Shown one piece after another: positions 21,505-33,354 of a stretch of 64,000 bases of DNA (position 1 is its first letter; each line of letters opens with the position of its first letter). The stretch is from NCBI GenBank assembly GCA_030159075.1, contig BROG01000376.1, positions 509,001 through 573,000 of the forward strand. Reading direction: 5' to 3'. A program made the translations under genes and the position numbers. The stretch comes from Atrina japonica (Eukaryota; Mollusca; Bivalvia; Pterioida; Pinnidae). The notes under the pieces are model-generated. The model was not told the origin of the DNA. It worked only from the letters and a program-made list of their open reading frames with translations, and searched no databases.

Positions 21505-22200
21505 AGGTCACTTGAGCAAAGCTCAGCGTGACTTTTGTCTGTCGTCGTCCGTCGTGCGTTGTTAACTTTTAGACATTTTCGACCTCTTCTCAAGAGCTAA
21601 TGGGCCAATTTCAACCAAACTTGGCATATAGCATCCCCATATAAAGCCGCATAAAGTATTCGAATGAAAAGGGGCTAAAAACCACAGAGACTTCAAAAGG
21701 GGACAAAAAGGACCAAAAGTTGGTACATCTTTAAAAATCTTCTTCTCTGAACCAATAATTAGATGACTTTCAAATTTTATATGCATAATTGTTAAGTCAA
21801 TATCTACAAAGAATGAAAACGAACCCCATCCATAAACAAGCCACAGGGGGCGCTTCAGTAAAATAGTGTATGATTTAATTACAAATTGCTTAGTAACTCG
21901 AAACTGATTAACTTTTCGTATACAAAGATATATGAAAAAATTGTTAGAAATTATATAAGGGTCAATTTGACAAAATTTCAATATCATGTGATCAAAGGTC
22001 AAGATCACAGACACCCAAGTATACAGAAAATGTTTTTCTTTTTTTTGTAAAATATAAGACATTTTGTACTACTTCTCAAATATCATTAGGCCAATTTGAA
22101 TCAAACTTGACATGAAGAATACCCATGTAAAATGCATAAAATGTATGCATAATAAGGGGCTAGGACCAAATATGGTTATCATGGCTAAATATAGAGCAAA
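21505..22200. repeat. Bivalve interspersed repeat (TGAGCAAAGCTCA type)
   Basis: Starts GGTCACTTGAGCAAAGCTCA, then CGTGACTTTTGTCTGTCGTC and phrases such as CTTCTCAAGAGCTAATGGGC, CAATTTCAACCAAACTTGGC and AAAGGGGCTAAAAACCACAG. A second, related phrase (CTTCTCAAATATCATTAGGC, CAATTTGAATCAAACTTGAC) occurs near 22070. I know this as a very common dispersed repeat in bivalve genomes. The 166-residue frame on its minus strand (21562-22062) is a by-product. Confidence 0.7.
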
Positions 22201-22851
22201 CGAGTCAGCAGATATTTTTTATTCAATGCGTGTACCTCAGCTCCAATATTATTTAAACTAAAGAAAATAAACTTTACCTTAAATTGAGCGTCTTTTACCA
22301 ATTTTTTCGTTAGTTGTAACTGTCAGGTCGACTTTTATGGTAGTTATTTCCCCTTAAATTGGAATTTTAATGTTTTGGGTACTTTTTTGCCATTATCTTA
22401 AAAAGTTTCATAGATAGAAAGAAAGTGAAAGAAGCAAAAATGTTCTACATGAACATTATATAAAAATATCTATTTAGATTAGTACAGAAATTGCCTATTA
22501 CATATATAAGTAAAACATTATTGGTCGGAAGACATTTAGAAACATTCACGTTTCACTTAAATCAATGCGTGTTTTGATACGTCTGGCTGTTACTATACAT
22601 GCACGGGGATCAACAAACAACGGTAAATAACGGAAGTAACAGGTGACCACATCTGTTCGAATAACAAACACCCTCAGTCTGTCGTATCGTTGAATGATGT
22701 ATTTTACATATTTCTCCCTAGGTATCGAAGATGCTTGCAAACAAATTGAATGAATGAAGAATGACCCTGGTGTTAAGCAGCTAAAGACGTTGAAGGTTTG
22801 TTTTTCTTATCCATTCAATACAAATATTTTTAAATAATTCATAGTAATACC
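22201..22851. other. Spacer
   Basis: No supported feature; the frame at 22546-22740 has no recognisable motif. Confidence 0.35.
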
Positions 22852-22976
22852 ATGTTGTTAATCAGTTTGAATTTACTGTAAAGGTGTTAATTCAAAAGTT
22901 ACAACACAGCAACTCATTGTGTAATAAATGTTGCATTAACACCTATCTGGTAAATTTACAACATGGCAGCAAAGAT
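22852..22976. repeat. Inverted-repeat element of about 125 bp
   Basis: CATGTTGTTAATCAGTTTGA, ATTTACTGTAAAGGTGTTAA on the left and TTAACACCTATCTGGTAAAT, TTACAACATG on the right pair imperfectly. The ends resemble the hairpin at 17478-17531. Confidence 0.65.
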
Positions 22977-23326
22977 TGTTAAACTTTATATATATACATG
23001 TATATGAAGATAATATAGATTTTGTATTCATACAAAATTATGTAAGTGTCTTTGCGCCTTAAATGAAGTTGATTGCGTTTTTCTTTTAAATATTTACTTT
23101 AATCATTCAATATAATAGAAGACTATCTTTGTCAACATCATCAGTTTTCACGCAACACTACTCAACTACAATCATCTTATTAAATATTTATACAATCATT
23201 TTCAGAAAATTAGCTGTACTATAGCAAGCCGTTTCAGAACTTATTTCCTGGTTAAATAATAGGGTTTGTAAATATTAAAACACTGATTTATTAATATTAG
23301 AACATCATTTTTCTATAATTAACATT

Positions 23327-23354
23327 AGCGATATATAAAGCTTTATATATCGCT
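23327..23354. repeat. Perfect 28-bp palindrome
   Basis: AGCGATATATAAAG followed directly by its exact complement. The same half-site AGCGATATATAAAGC borders a hairpin at 42810-42848, and a one-base variant stands at about 45480. Confidence 0.85.
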
Positions 23355-25521
23355 GTTGATATTAAAAATTATATGGGTTAAATTCCTAAACAGTTTGCCA
23401 TACTATACAACATACTGTACCAAATATCGGTAAATATACATATTAATAGGCATATTTAAAATCTTTGCGAAGAGACTCAGGGCGAAAGGGAATCGGGGCG
23501 AAAAGACCTAGGTGCGAACTGGAATCTAAGCAAATGAACCCGACACCCACAACAGTGACCATTCATTTCTGCTTAAGATAAAACCGGAAGTCGCTCGAGT
23601 TTCTTTATATATCACTGTTGGTAGTCTAACAATCAGCGAATTTAGTGATCTAGTGTAAAAAATGTTTATGTATATCAGTGATATTATATATACAGTTTTT
23701 ATAAAGAGCGTAGCTCGAGTTGAATCCATCCGTTACAACGATCAAGTGCAGTCTGATGATACGGATAGAAACATATGTGTTGTTTTGTTTTTATTACATG
23801 ATCCTTTTTTATCTATATGTATACACAAATTTAAAATTCATTCCGCTTTTAACGACGCCATCAAATATTTTTGAAGACATGAATGTCGTTTAAAAAAGTA
23901 GCTCCGGCGAAATTTCCTTATCAAACTATGTGCAATACGACGTTACGTATTGCACGGGTGTATTGAACACTGTATTGCACATGCATGTAATAGCGAGCGC
24001 AGCGTATGTGTAAGTACAAATAGGTCAAATTTACACATACTATGAGCAAAAAAACTTTCGTCTAACAGTCCCGGGTCAAGTTCGCGTTGAATATTGCATT
24101 TTTATCGAGAAGGTCAAAAACAAAATTTGTGATCATATATCACACCAAGAAAATTGTTTAAAAAATAGTACGAATGCAAATAAGTCCTTATTAATCGCAC
24201 ACCGGATTTTTAAAAACTGGTTAACAGCGTCTCCAAGCAGACGCCAATTTTTACCTACCAGAAATGAAGAGTTCCGACCAAGGGCGTTAATGGCTTTCCT
24301 AACCCGACATGCTCAGTTACGCTGGATGGTAGGACTCGCCCCAGACATCGGATATTTCTTAACTTGTTAATTTCAAAATAAGTTTTAAAAAAATGAACTG
24401 AAAGTTTATTTTTGAGAATATTGAGATGTACTCATGTTGCAATTATCTTGTTTACGAGAGTCCTACTATTGCAAGTCCCATGAGGTCATTTCTGGGTTTC
24501 TCTCACGGAGATCGAAATACTCTCTCGTATCATACCATGTTACATGGCATGTATGATTTTAAATTTTACTATCGGTTATTAACGTAGAATTATTTTGGAA
24601 TCAATTTCACTAACAAAAAATATGATGGAATTAACATTAACATAGTAACTGTGAACGCTTCAAATGAAAGACTGTATCAATTTACTGACGTAAAAGTTAA
24701 CAGTCAATTTCGACAAACATGACAGATTATCTACTTTCTAAGGGGAAGAAACTCTGTCATCCTGCAGAAACATTTTTGAAAATTGTGTACACATTTACAG
24801 TAGAAAATAAATTAGCCGATACAAACTTTCTATATAGGTTTTTAACACTTCCATAGCCATACAGAAATTATCAGATGAAGATAAAAGAACAAGTGAATAA
24901 TTATCTGAAATGAAAATTGAATTTAAAGCTCCCCTCTCCCCTCAAAAAAAAAAAAAAAAAAAGGGGAAAAAAAATGCACTTTATTTACTTTATAATAAAA
25001 TATAGCTACTCTACATACATATCATTTTGCTGTGATATTTTTATTTTACTTCCAGTAGCCTATATTATGGTGTTCATGAATTCACTGGAATCACTGATTA
25101 AACATCGAACTAAGCCTTTTGACTTCTTTGACGTATCATAATATTTAACTACTAATCTTATGCCGGTACACGACTTACTTACTTCTATATATTGAATTTC
25201 TATGTGACCAATTTAACTGTAGATCTACATTGTTATATTTTGATTCCAAATGATATATATCTAAAGAAAAAATAATCATTACATCTGAAGAGGAACTGAT
25301 AAATATTTTAGTTGACTATAGTACACCGAACCTTATAACAGCAAATCTACAGAGCAATGAAATTTTAGGTTTAAACATGTTATTGGTTGAAAAAACAAAC
25401 AAACAAACAAAAAAGAACAAGAACATATAAGTCTGATAAAACTTCCTTGCTTGCTTTGGCTTGATGACTAATTAATTGCCACTCATCCATGAGAGGCACG
25501 GAGAGAGAGATAATTTTACTA

Positions 25522-25523
<2 letters not shown>
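23355..25523. other. Intergenic DNA, nothing supported
   Basis: Holds a poly-A run near 24944-24962 and AGGGCGAAAGGGAATCGGGG-type sequence near 23480 that faintly recalls the arms of the element at 33.4 kb. The open frames at 23526-23729, 23662-23874 and 24917-25141 carry no recognisable motif. Confidence 0.35.
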
Positions 25524-25572
<49 letters not shown>

Positions 25573-25778
25573 ATGTCCTTGCTTGAGTTGTTTGTTTTCT
25601 CCAGTGACTTTTTAAATTGACACTACACTTGTCATCAGATTGTCAATTACAGACTGATCATTTCTTCACCATGAACCGATCAACAAAATTGTTTTAATGT
25701 AACATATGCAGGAGAAAAGCATAAATAGAAGTTCTAGAAATAATCCTGAAAAAGTCTCTCTCTCTCTCTCTCTCTCTC
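25524..25778. repeat. (GT)n and (CT)n microsatellites
   Basis: GT tract at 25524-25570 and CT tract at 25755-25778, separated by unique DNA. Confidence 0.95.
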
Positions 25779-26455
25779 AAATTTAAACATCATTGTTATA
25801 TTATGTATAGATATTTTTAGAAAATCTATCACTGCTATCTCACAACTACTATAATTATGTTTTCGTATGGTGTCTAAATACTTGTTTCCACTCATCATTT
25901 GGATTTAAACCAATATTTATTATCGACACAATTTTATTCTAGCATAAATTTGATAATATGCAACAACAAAAAGACTCAAGTAAAGGAAAAATTATTGTAT
26001 TTTCCATCTAACAAACATCTGTCTGTTTACATTACTTCTGCAGTTTAAATTCTACTATTGTTCATAATCTGCATCCAAAATTTCATTATTAAAATGAACT
26101 GCATTGTTTTAAAACACTTTAATGGTCATTCATAATTGTGATACATTTGAGAGTCTTGTTGAATGTTCGCATTCTGATGCTTTTTTGAGTATACAGATGT
26201 ATTTACCAGGACTCACCCTGCCATTAGTCAATAATTCATTAAGCCATGGATTCATTTTTCTCATCATCGGTTAAACATGAAATTGGCTAATTTTCTGCCT
26301 AATTTTTGTTCCTGTTTGGTGCATATTTTGAGCGGTCACAGACAAATACGTTTGATCACTGATAAATAAAGCCTAGGCTCTCTATATTGCTGGTTAGACC
26401 AAGGACAGTTTTCACTGTACCAGTGCTAGCAGGATTTCTTGAAAGTTATCCCGTT
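25779..26455. other. Spacer, nothing recognised
   Basis: AT-rich, no supported open frame. Confidence 0.35.
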
Positions 26456-26540
26456 GGCCAATCAAATCAACCACCAGAATTTGACAAAAATTTGCAACAT
26501 GTATATATAAACCAGTAGTTTGCACTTGCCATCAGCCTGT
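26456..26540 (+). promoter_or_regulatory. Possible RNA polymerase II promoter (CCAAT plus TATA)
   Basis: GGCCAATCA at 26456-26464 is followed about 40 bp later by GTATATATAA at 26501-26510, and the expected start would fall near 26535. An ATG at about 26556 opens 12 codons (MQESRGKEVSNK) that end at AAG|GTGCAG, a weak donor. No downstream exon is recognised, so this is only a candidate. Confidence 0.25.
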
Positions 26541-27194
26541 TGTCTCATTGTCTTAATGCAAGAATCACGAGGAAAAGAAGTGTCAAATAAGGTGCAGAAT
26601 TTTGGTTTATCTATGAACATTTATTTCTTTATCACAGGCAACATAGAAACTTTATAAAAGTTTGACAAAGCGTCAAGAAAAACCGGAAAATGCAGGATCT
26701 GTAGCACAATGCCACTCATTACATATATGTCTCTTATTGCCAATACCGTATTCTACCCAATAAGCGCCTACGAAAAAAAAAAGAAAAAAAGATGTGGGTG
26801 CTTATTGGAACTAATCAATAGTCAAACTGAAGAAAAGCATTTAATTTTTTACAAGGGTCAGTGGTAAAATTGTTGTAGTTAATACAGTGGACACCTATTG
26901 ACATTCTTGTGTTGTATGGGGCTAGAGATAACTGTTATTTACGTTTTTGTGGTCCACATTGCCTTGTCAATTGGCTAGGAAAGGTACGTTATCATGTGTA
27001 TAAAGGGGAGGGGTGCTTATAAGCTTATAAATAGGGACATGGATGATTATTGGATTGAATGTGGTATCGGTGGAGCAGCATATCATTATTAACATTTGTC
27101 AGATGTATCGATACATGGGTATTTCACTAAGAAGTTTTACTTTTAAAAATTGTTCAAACAATGACCAAGCTGCGCTCGCTTTCAAGGCTTTGCC
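26541..27194. other. Spacer with possible repeat ends
   Basis: ACCGTATTCTACCCAATAAG near 26746 and GGTGCTTAT near 26808 and 27014 look like parts of an inverted-repeat element, but no clean boundaries are visible. Confidence 0.3.
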
Positions 27195-27200
27195 TTAATT

Positions 27201-28430
27201 CATAGAGGGCGAAGCTCTCTTATATGTAGAGAACCTCACATTTTTATTCCTACTACATCCGGGGACCCGTACTACTAATCGTAAAAATTCTGCTCACATC
27301 GGGAAGTTGCGCGAGACACAACAAAATGTCGGAATTGCAAAATCATAACTTAAAAGCGCATTGCAGAGGAGGTACTAAAATACCGTACTAGCAAACGTTT
27401 TGCAGACTGAGACTAGGCCATAACGACTAGGGTTGTACATTGAACCCGATCACGAAGCGCATCCATTATTCGGATAATGTGAACTGCACGAAGTGATAGA
27501 TACGCTGGGATGGAGTAAAATAGATAGCATAAAACATAATGTTGCATTTATTTCATGAGTTATAAATAACACATAAGATTCCATTTAAGTTTTAACACCA
27601 AGGAAACGGCCAGCCACTCAATATTTTATTCAGAACAATGAGTGAATGACCGGGACACTTACGTGATAAAAGCACTGAACATCAAACCCTTTGGGGATTC
27701 TGTCGTGTTGCCGCCGCCAAAAGGATTATCTAAACATGTAAAACTGATGATGAATGCTTTCGCCCTCTCCATAGGTTTACCTATGTATTATTATTTATAT
27801 TAGAAGGCGAAGCCCTCATATATGTAGAGAAGCTCACATTTTTTAATTCCCACTACATCCGGGGACCCGTACTACTAAAAGTAAAAATTCTGCTCACATC
27901 GGGAATTTGCGCGTGACATAAACAAAATGTCGGAAATGCAAAGTCATTACTTAAAAGCGCATTGCAAACGAAGTAATAAACTACCACACTAAGAAACGTT
28001 TTGTAGACCGAGACTTGGCCATAACGACTAGGGTTGTACATCGAACCCGACCACGAAGCGCCTCCATTATTCTGGTAATGTAAACTGCACGAAATGATGG
28101 ATACGCTGGCATAGAGAAAAACATATAGCATAAAAACATGTTTGTGCATTTAATTTATGACTAATAAATACCACATATATTCAATTTAAGTTTTAGCACC
28201 AAGGAAACAGTCAGCCACTCAATATTTTGTTTAAAACAATGAGTGAATGACCGGGACATTTACGTGATAAAAACACTGAATATTAATCCCTTTGGGGATT
28301 CTGTCGTGTTGCCCCCCCCCCTTATTTTATTCCCCCCTCCCGGCAGGGGGCAACACCACGGAATCTCCAAAGGGATTAACTGAAGATGAATGCCTTCGCC
28401 CTCTCCATAGGTTTACCTATGTATTATTTA
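27201..28430. repeat. Tandem dimer of about 598 bp
   Basis: Two direct copies with a shift of about 598 bp: TATATGTAGAGA at 27221 recurs at 27819, followed in both by CTCACATTTTT, CTACATCCGGGGACCCGTAC, TAAAAGCGCATTGCA, GGCCATAACGACTAGGGTTG and CCAAGGAAACGG or CCAAGGAAACAG. Each unit ends with CGCCCTCTCCATAGGTTTAC. The second unit has gained a hairpin (28273-28378) formed by CCCTTTGGGGATTCTGTCGT, GTTGCCCCCC and its complement. The frame at 27853-28149 belongs to this repeat. Confidence 0.88.
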
Positions 28431-28590
28431 TATAAACATTATACCAAAGTTATAATGCTCAAGACGATATCGTTTCTGTCAATTAGACTTCATCAGTTGA
28501 GCTCCAATTTGAAAAGTATGTGTATTTTCTAAAGATAAAGTGGTATCATACAAGGCCAAATAATATCTCTAAAAGTAAAGCCGAAATCAA
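28425..28590 (-). repeat. Hammerhead-repeat monomer fragment
   Basis: About 165 bp matching the ribozyme half of the 355-bp unit. It starts directly at the end of the 598-bp dimer and stops at AAAAGTAAAGCCGAAATC. Sequence identity with array 2 is high in the first 130 bp. Confidence 0.8.
28457..28502 (-). ncRNA. Type I hammerhead ribozyme, copy 5
   Basis: Identical to copies 2 and 3 in helix I, CTGATGA, stem II, GAAA, helix III and GTC. It is a monomer, so any cleavage would release no unit-length RNA. Confidence 0.86.
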
Positions 28591-28914
28591 ATGAGAAGTA
28601 CTGTTTAGTCAAATTTGTTGTTGGAAACGCCATGACTGACTCCACTGATCGCCTCCATTTTTTCATAGTCTAAGTATTGTATCTTGAACTCGATCGCGAA
28701 GCTCATTCATTTCGCAGCTTCATGACATATCGGGATATTGTTATAAATAGAATGTCAAACGGCGATGTTATAAGTAGGCCTACACTGTCATACGATAAAA
28801 AACTAAAGCATAAAACATTTTTATTTTGTACGGAAGCCAACACGTGCCATATGTAGTAATAAAAATATGTCGTTATTATTATTAACAACATATATCTTAA
28901 TTGTTAAAACGATT

Positions 28915-29285
28915 TAATATATCATTATAATGAGATGTGTATTATCCTGTTATAATGAGATATGTATTATCTTGTTATAACAAGATATGTCCTTATAACA
29001 AAATATGTTGTTGTTATAACGAGATATGAATTATATTGTTACACTGACAAGATATTATGTCGTAAAAACAAGATATTATGTCGTAATAGCAAGGTATTAT
29101 GGTGTTATAACAAGATATGAATTATATTGTTATAACCAGATATTATGTCGTTATAACAAGATATTATGTCGTTATAACAAGATATTATGTCGGAATAACA
29201 AGATACTATATTATCATAACGAGATATAAATTATTTTGTTATAAAAAGATATTATATCGTAATAACGAGATATGAAGAATTTGGA
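28915..29285 (+). repeat. Array of TTATAACAAGATAT-type repeats, forward
   Basis: Short units of about 18-21 bp with the theme GTCGTTATAACAAGATATTA are repeated around 17 times with variation. The frame at 29026-29229 is made of this repeat. A matching array in the opposite orientation lies at 30595-31090. Confidence 0.88.
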
Positions 29286-30594
29286 AGAGTATTTTGGCCA
29301 CGCGTTGTCTCATAATTGTTAGTTATTAAGGTGTTTTTTGTATTGTTTGTCACATCGTTGTTGTTAATAAGGCATAACATCGCATTATCATCTGGGAATA
29401 ATTGTGTTACAAGACATTATTTAAGTCATATTTAATCATTCTTGTTCAATATTGCTATTAATGCAATCTTGGTAAATACGTTTTATTTAAACCAACAAGA
29501 TTAAGAGTATGCTATTTAAAGAATCTTTGTTTGAACTTTTCATGAAATTGTCCGTTATATGATATTTTCTGTTTGATATTTTTCCAAATAATTGTGTCGT
29601 ATTACTTAAAGCATTTCTATTATTAACGCACTAATTTGTTTTTAATTTTTAAGTTCCCACGCAGTTCATTCTCGCCATCATTCTGTAGGAATGTGATTAA
29701 TAAGGCGACGACTATTGATTCTGAAGTGGGGCTAAAAATGAATATTCTGGCCTTGAAAATATTGAAAAGAAATAGTCTGTCCTTTACTAGCAAGAAAATA
29801 AATAATCTGATCTTAACTGGTGCTAAGGTCGTGATGAAAACCATTTTTCAAAATGTTTCGGCTCGCTTCGCTCGCAGTATTTCTTTCTTCAATTTTGTCG
29901 GTTCGCTACGCTCAGCTTTTCTGATAAATACATAAAAGCATTTATATATAATTGAGATCAATGAAGTTTCGTTGCTAACTTAATCAGTGGCCATCAGATC
30001 TGCATCCATTTGATCTGCACCACCAAGAAGAAGAAAAACACAAAAAACATTGATTTATAGAAATAATCAATCTGCTTGTTTAATGAATTTGATATAAAAC
30101 CAGTTCCTCTCTCTAGATAAAAAACTTTTATCTCTCTTGACTTGTAAAATTAAACATTTCCTAGAGAGTACTAGTATACTCCCAGTTTTAACAAGTATAA
30201 TTTCATGTCTCCAGCCTAAAACCCACTCATCCCCGCTTGAAAATTTTATAGATCCGCCACTGTTGTATATGTTTATTGCATAATCAAAAGGCATATGAAA
30301 ACAATTTTTTTTACCGGGGAATATTTTTCAGAAAAACAATTTTGCCACTCCCGCCACACAGACACTTTTGATTTACTTCCTACGCCACTGTATTAGCCAG
30401 GTAGACAGGCGTAATTTTGTGTTTTGACGCTGATAAAATGCCTGTATAGGATTCCAAATTTCTGAAATTTTCTGAAAGATGCGACAGCATGTCACTTTTC
30501 CCTAGCGAAATCTTGCCTCATTAATCCATTATGCATTATACAATTATTAGACAGCTCGTGGCCCACGTACGCTTCCGTAATTACGACGTAACGC
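29286..30594. other. Sequence between the two opposed arrays
   Basis: Contains an open frame at 29636-29935 with text such as GCTCGCTTCGCTCGC and GGTTCGCTACGCTCAGC, which I regard as a dispersed repeat. No gene is supported. It would form the loop if the flanking arrays paired. Confidence 0.35.
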
Positions 30595-31090
30595 TATGAC
30601 AACATAACTTGCTATTATGACATAATATCTTGTTATTAGGACATAATATTTAGTTACTACGACATAATACCTTGTTATTATAAGATAATTCATATGTCGT
30701 TATAACGGCATAGTATCTTCTTTATTACAACATAATTTCTTGTTATTACAAAATGATATCTTGTTATAACAAGATAATTCATATCTCGTTATAACAATAA
30801 AATATTGTTATTAAAATATTGTTATTACGGCATAATATCATGTTATTACGACATAATATTTTGTTATAACGACATAATATCTTGTCATAACAAGATAATT
30901 CATATCATGATTACGACATGATATTTGTTATAACGACATAACATCTTGTTTTAACAAGATAATTCATATCATGATTACGACATGATATTTGTTATTACGA
31001 CATTATATCTTGTTATAACAACAGACAAAAATTGTTCTAATATCTATATATAAAATTGTGACACATAATAAGTCATTATAACGATATATT
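30595..31090 (-). repeat. Array of TTATAACAAGATAT-type repeats, reversed
   Basis: Units such as CGACATAATATCTTGTTATT are the complement of the theme at 28915-29285. About 20 variable copies. ATAATTCATATC inserts recur every second or third unit, as ATATGAATTAT does in the forward array. Confidence 0.88.
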
Positions 31091-31135
31091 TTATTACTAC
31101 ATGTGGCACATGTCGGCTTCCGTAATTTTGAACCG

Positions 31136-31138
<3 letters not shown>

Positions 31139-31204
<66 letters not shown>

Positions 31205-31578
31205 ATTATGTCTATATCATATTATAAATAACGTTCAGATGCGAAAAATCAATATTTCCCTGACAACTATCCACGAGTTGTTTTATGTTGCAGAATATTC
31301 ATTGTTTGTCAAAATTTTTATTTGTTAAGTGTTAAATGAAATTAATTTCATTTTCAAATTACAATCTCCGAATACAAAACAAACCATTACGGCGAAAATT
31401 ACTTTGACATAGCAGATGTTCTGCATCTGATTAAAGCTGGCCGATAAATCAATAACAAATGACCATAAAAAGAGGAAATAGATACAAAATGGCTACAATG
31501 CTGGACAATGTGTAACAATACATCGACTTCAACGGTATGTATTATGTATCGATCGTGTGTGTGTGTGTGTGTGTGTGT
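31139..31578. repeat. (TC)n and (GT)n microsatellites
   Basis: A pure TC tract of 62 bp at 31139-31200 and a GT tract of about 24 bp at 31555-31578. Confidence 0.96.
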
Positions 31579-32334
31579 TGTGCTGGGATCTCTGTAGCAA
31601 CGCTATTATTTTTGACACGGTATCTTGCTAGATATTTTAATGTAGTATAAGTATATCCATTAGATATACAACCTAACTGATTACACCGTTTTATTTCTGA
31701 CAGAAAAGGTCTTGAGATGATGTGATCTCATTCAGGTAGCATCCAATATTTTACCTGTACATAGTCGAGGAATAAATCCACGGCTAAGTGTCTTCCTCTA
31801 GAAACGTGATTTTGTAATCTAATATACAGATAACAAATATCTATTAATTCTTATAAGGACAGCAATAAGATTTCTAATATAAGAATAATTACATGTAGAT
31901 GCAAATAAAAAATCAGTCAACAAATATATTTATATTCTGATGACCGAAATGTTGGCCAGGTGAGTCTATGCTTTTCCAAAATTATTTGTGAAATGGACTT
32001 GTAACCGAAATTTATTGCAAACATGAAGATTGTTAATCGGATCGGATATTGTAAATATCTTGTAAACTGGTGTTATCAGTCATGCTGTAAAATGACGTAA
32101 CGTCAGGGGCAAGAAACGATGTCTTGTTACGCTTAATATTGCTAATAAACCGAGAGTGCAGGTGATAAACAGCCTGTAAACCAAATATTATATTTACAAG
32201 TACATGAATTAATATAATGGATGACCACGACGAGTTTTAGGATACAACATGCTGAGCGCTTTTATTTCTCACATTTTCAGATGGCATATTTTCTTACCAA
32301 GCATTTTTATCTATGTCTTGTTATATAGGAAAAT
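31579..32334. other. Spacer, nothing recognised
   Basis: AT-rich with no supported feature. Confidence 0.35.
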
Positions 32335-32495
32335 TCCTCCATTTCTGGTCAGTACAGGTTCGAGCTCCACTGGAAACTAAGATGATACTTGTGAGGAAGT
32401 TTGCGGAAGGCCGGTGGTCTCTTACCAGGTACCCTGTAACCGGGTTCTCTGCTTCACCATTAAAAACTGACCGCCACCATATAACTGAAAAATAG
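32335..32495 (+). mobile_element. SINE family 2, headless copy
   Basis: TTCTGGTCAGTACAGGTTCG then AAGTTTGCGGAAGGCCGGTG, GTCTCTTACCAGGTACCCTG and ACCGCCACCATATAACTGAA. This is the body of the SINE also seen at 53.6, 61.7 and 63.0 kb, with only the end of the tRNA-like head. Confidence 0.75.
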
Positions 32496-32559
32496 ATGGT
32501 CGCAGAGGCACACCATGTAGATCGCCTCTTTTATGCTTATTATAATTTGGGTAAAAATT

Positions 32560-32885
32560 AGGTCACAGCAGCCAATATCCCCCAGCATTGTTGAGTAATG
32601 ATGCTAGACAATGTGTATCATGTGAAGTTTCATGTCTGTAACTGCAGTACTTTGCCCAAAATGGACTTAAACAAAAAGCTTAACGCAGGACTAGTCATAT
32701 AGTAACTGACACAGTCCAGGCGAGCTAAATATTTGAGTCAAATTTAGGCCACAGCAACCATCGTTGAGTAATGATCCTAGACAATGCGCATGTGTAGCTG
32801 CAGTTCTTTGTCCACAATGGACTTAAACAAAAAGCTTAACGCAGGACTACATATAGTAAATGACATGCGAGCTCAAAAATATTGT
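32560..32885 (+). repeat. Direct duplication of about 190 bp
   Basis: GGACTTAAACAAAAAGCTTA followed by ACGCAGGACTA occurs near 32661 and 32819. The preceding GTTGAGTAATGATNCTAGAC blocks are repeated too, with small deletions in the second copy. Confidence 0.85.
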
Positions 32886-33090
32886 GTGACGTAAATACTA
32901 TCCAAAATTTAAATTTAAATTTGTCAATCTGAAAAGTGAGTAGTGTCGTCCGCATGATGATCAAGAGTTACCCCGCTTACAAATTTAACGTCATCGGACA
33001 ATAACACGGCATAATTCTTGACCATGTATAATCACTTTACAAGAAGGCTCAAGGCTTTTCATCTGTTCAATCTAGACACAATAATTGATC

Positions 33091-33244
33091 ACCCTTTCAC
33101 GATAACTGCGGTCCTGTAACTTTGAGGGAATAAATGATACAGATATATAGTTATTGTAACTGATTGTTTCTTGACGTTAATTTTCCGGGAATCTATATCA
33201 TTTATTCACTCAAAGTTACAGGACTGCAGTTATTGTGAAAGGGT
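33091..33244 (+). mobile_element. Inverted-repeat element family B, copy 2
   Basis: ACCCTTTCACGATAACTGCG with GTCCTGTAACTTTGAG at the left; CTCAAAGTTACAGGACTGCA with GTTATTGTGAAAGGGT at the right. The terminal inverted repeats are about 36 bp and almost perfect. The centre contains TTGTTTCTTGACGTTAATTT, a counterpart of the centre of copy 1. Non-coding, MITE-like. Confidence 0.9.
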
Positions 33245-33354
33245 CTAACATGTACAATGTAGTTTTGTTATTTTCTAAGTTTTATTTCGCCTTGATTTGT
33301 TTTCTATGGTGGCTAGTTTGTGCCATGTCGGCTTTTCGTTAGACGACAGAACAA

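Noticed and set aside
21562..22062. 166-residue open frame on the minus strand
   Set aside because: It lies antisense within a dispersed bivalve repeat (TGAGCAAAGCTCA type), has no motif, and is explained by AT-driven hydrophobic codons.
27735..27760. Second hammerhead candidate (CTGATGATGAATGC) in the 598-bp repeat
   Set aside because: CTGATGA is present by chance, but no GAAA, cleavage triplet or helix I partner follows at a workable distance. CTGATGA-like sites near 23146 and 31938 failed in the same way.
27853..28149. 98-residue minus-strand frame
   Set aside because: It belongs to the second unit of the 598-bp dimer, and the matching frame in the first unit is not preserved.
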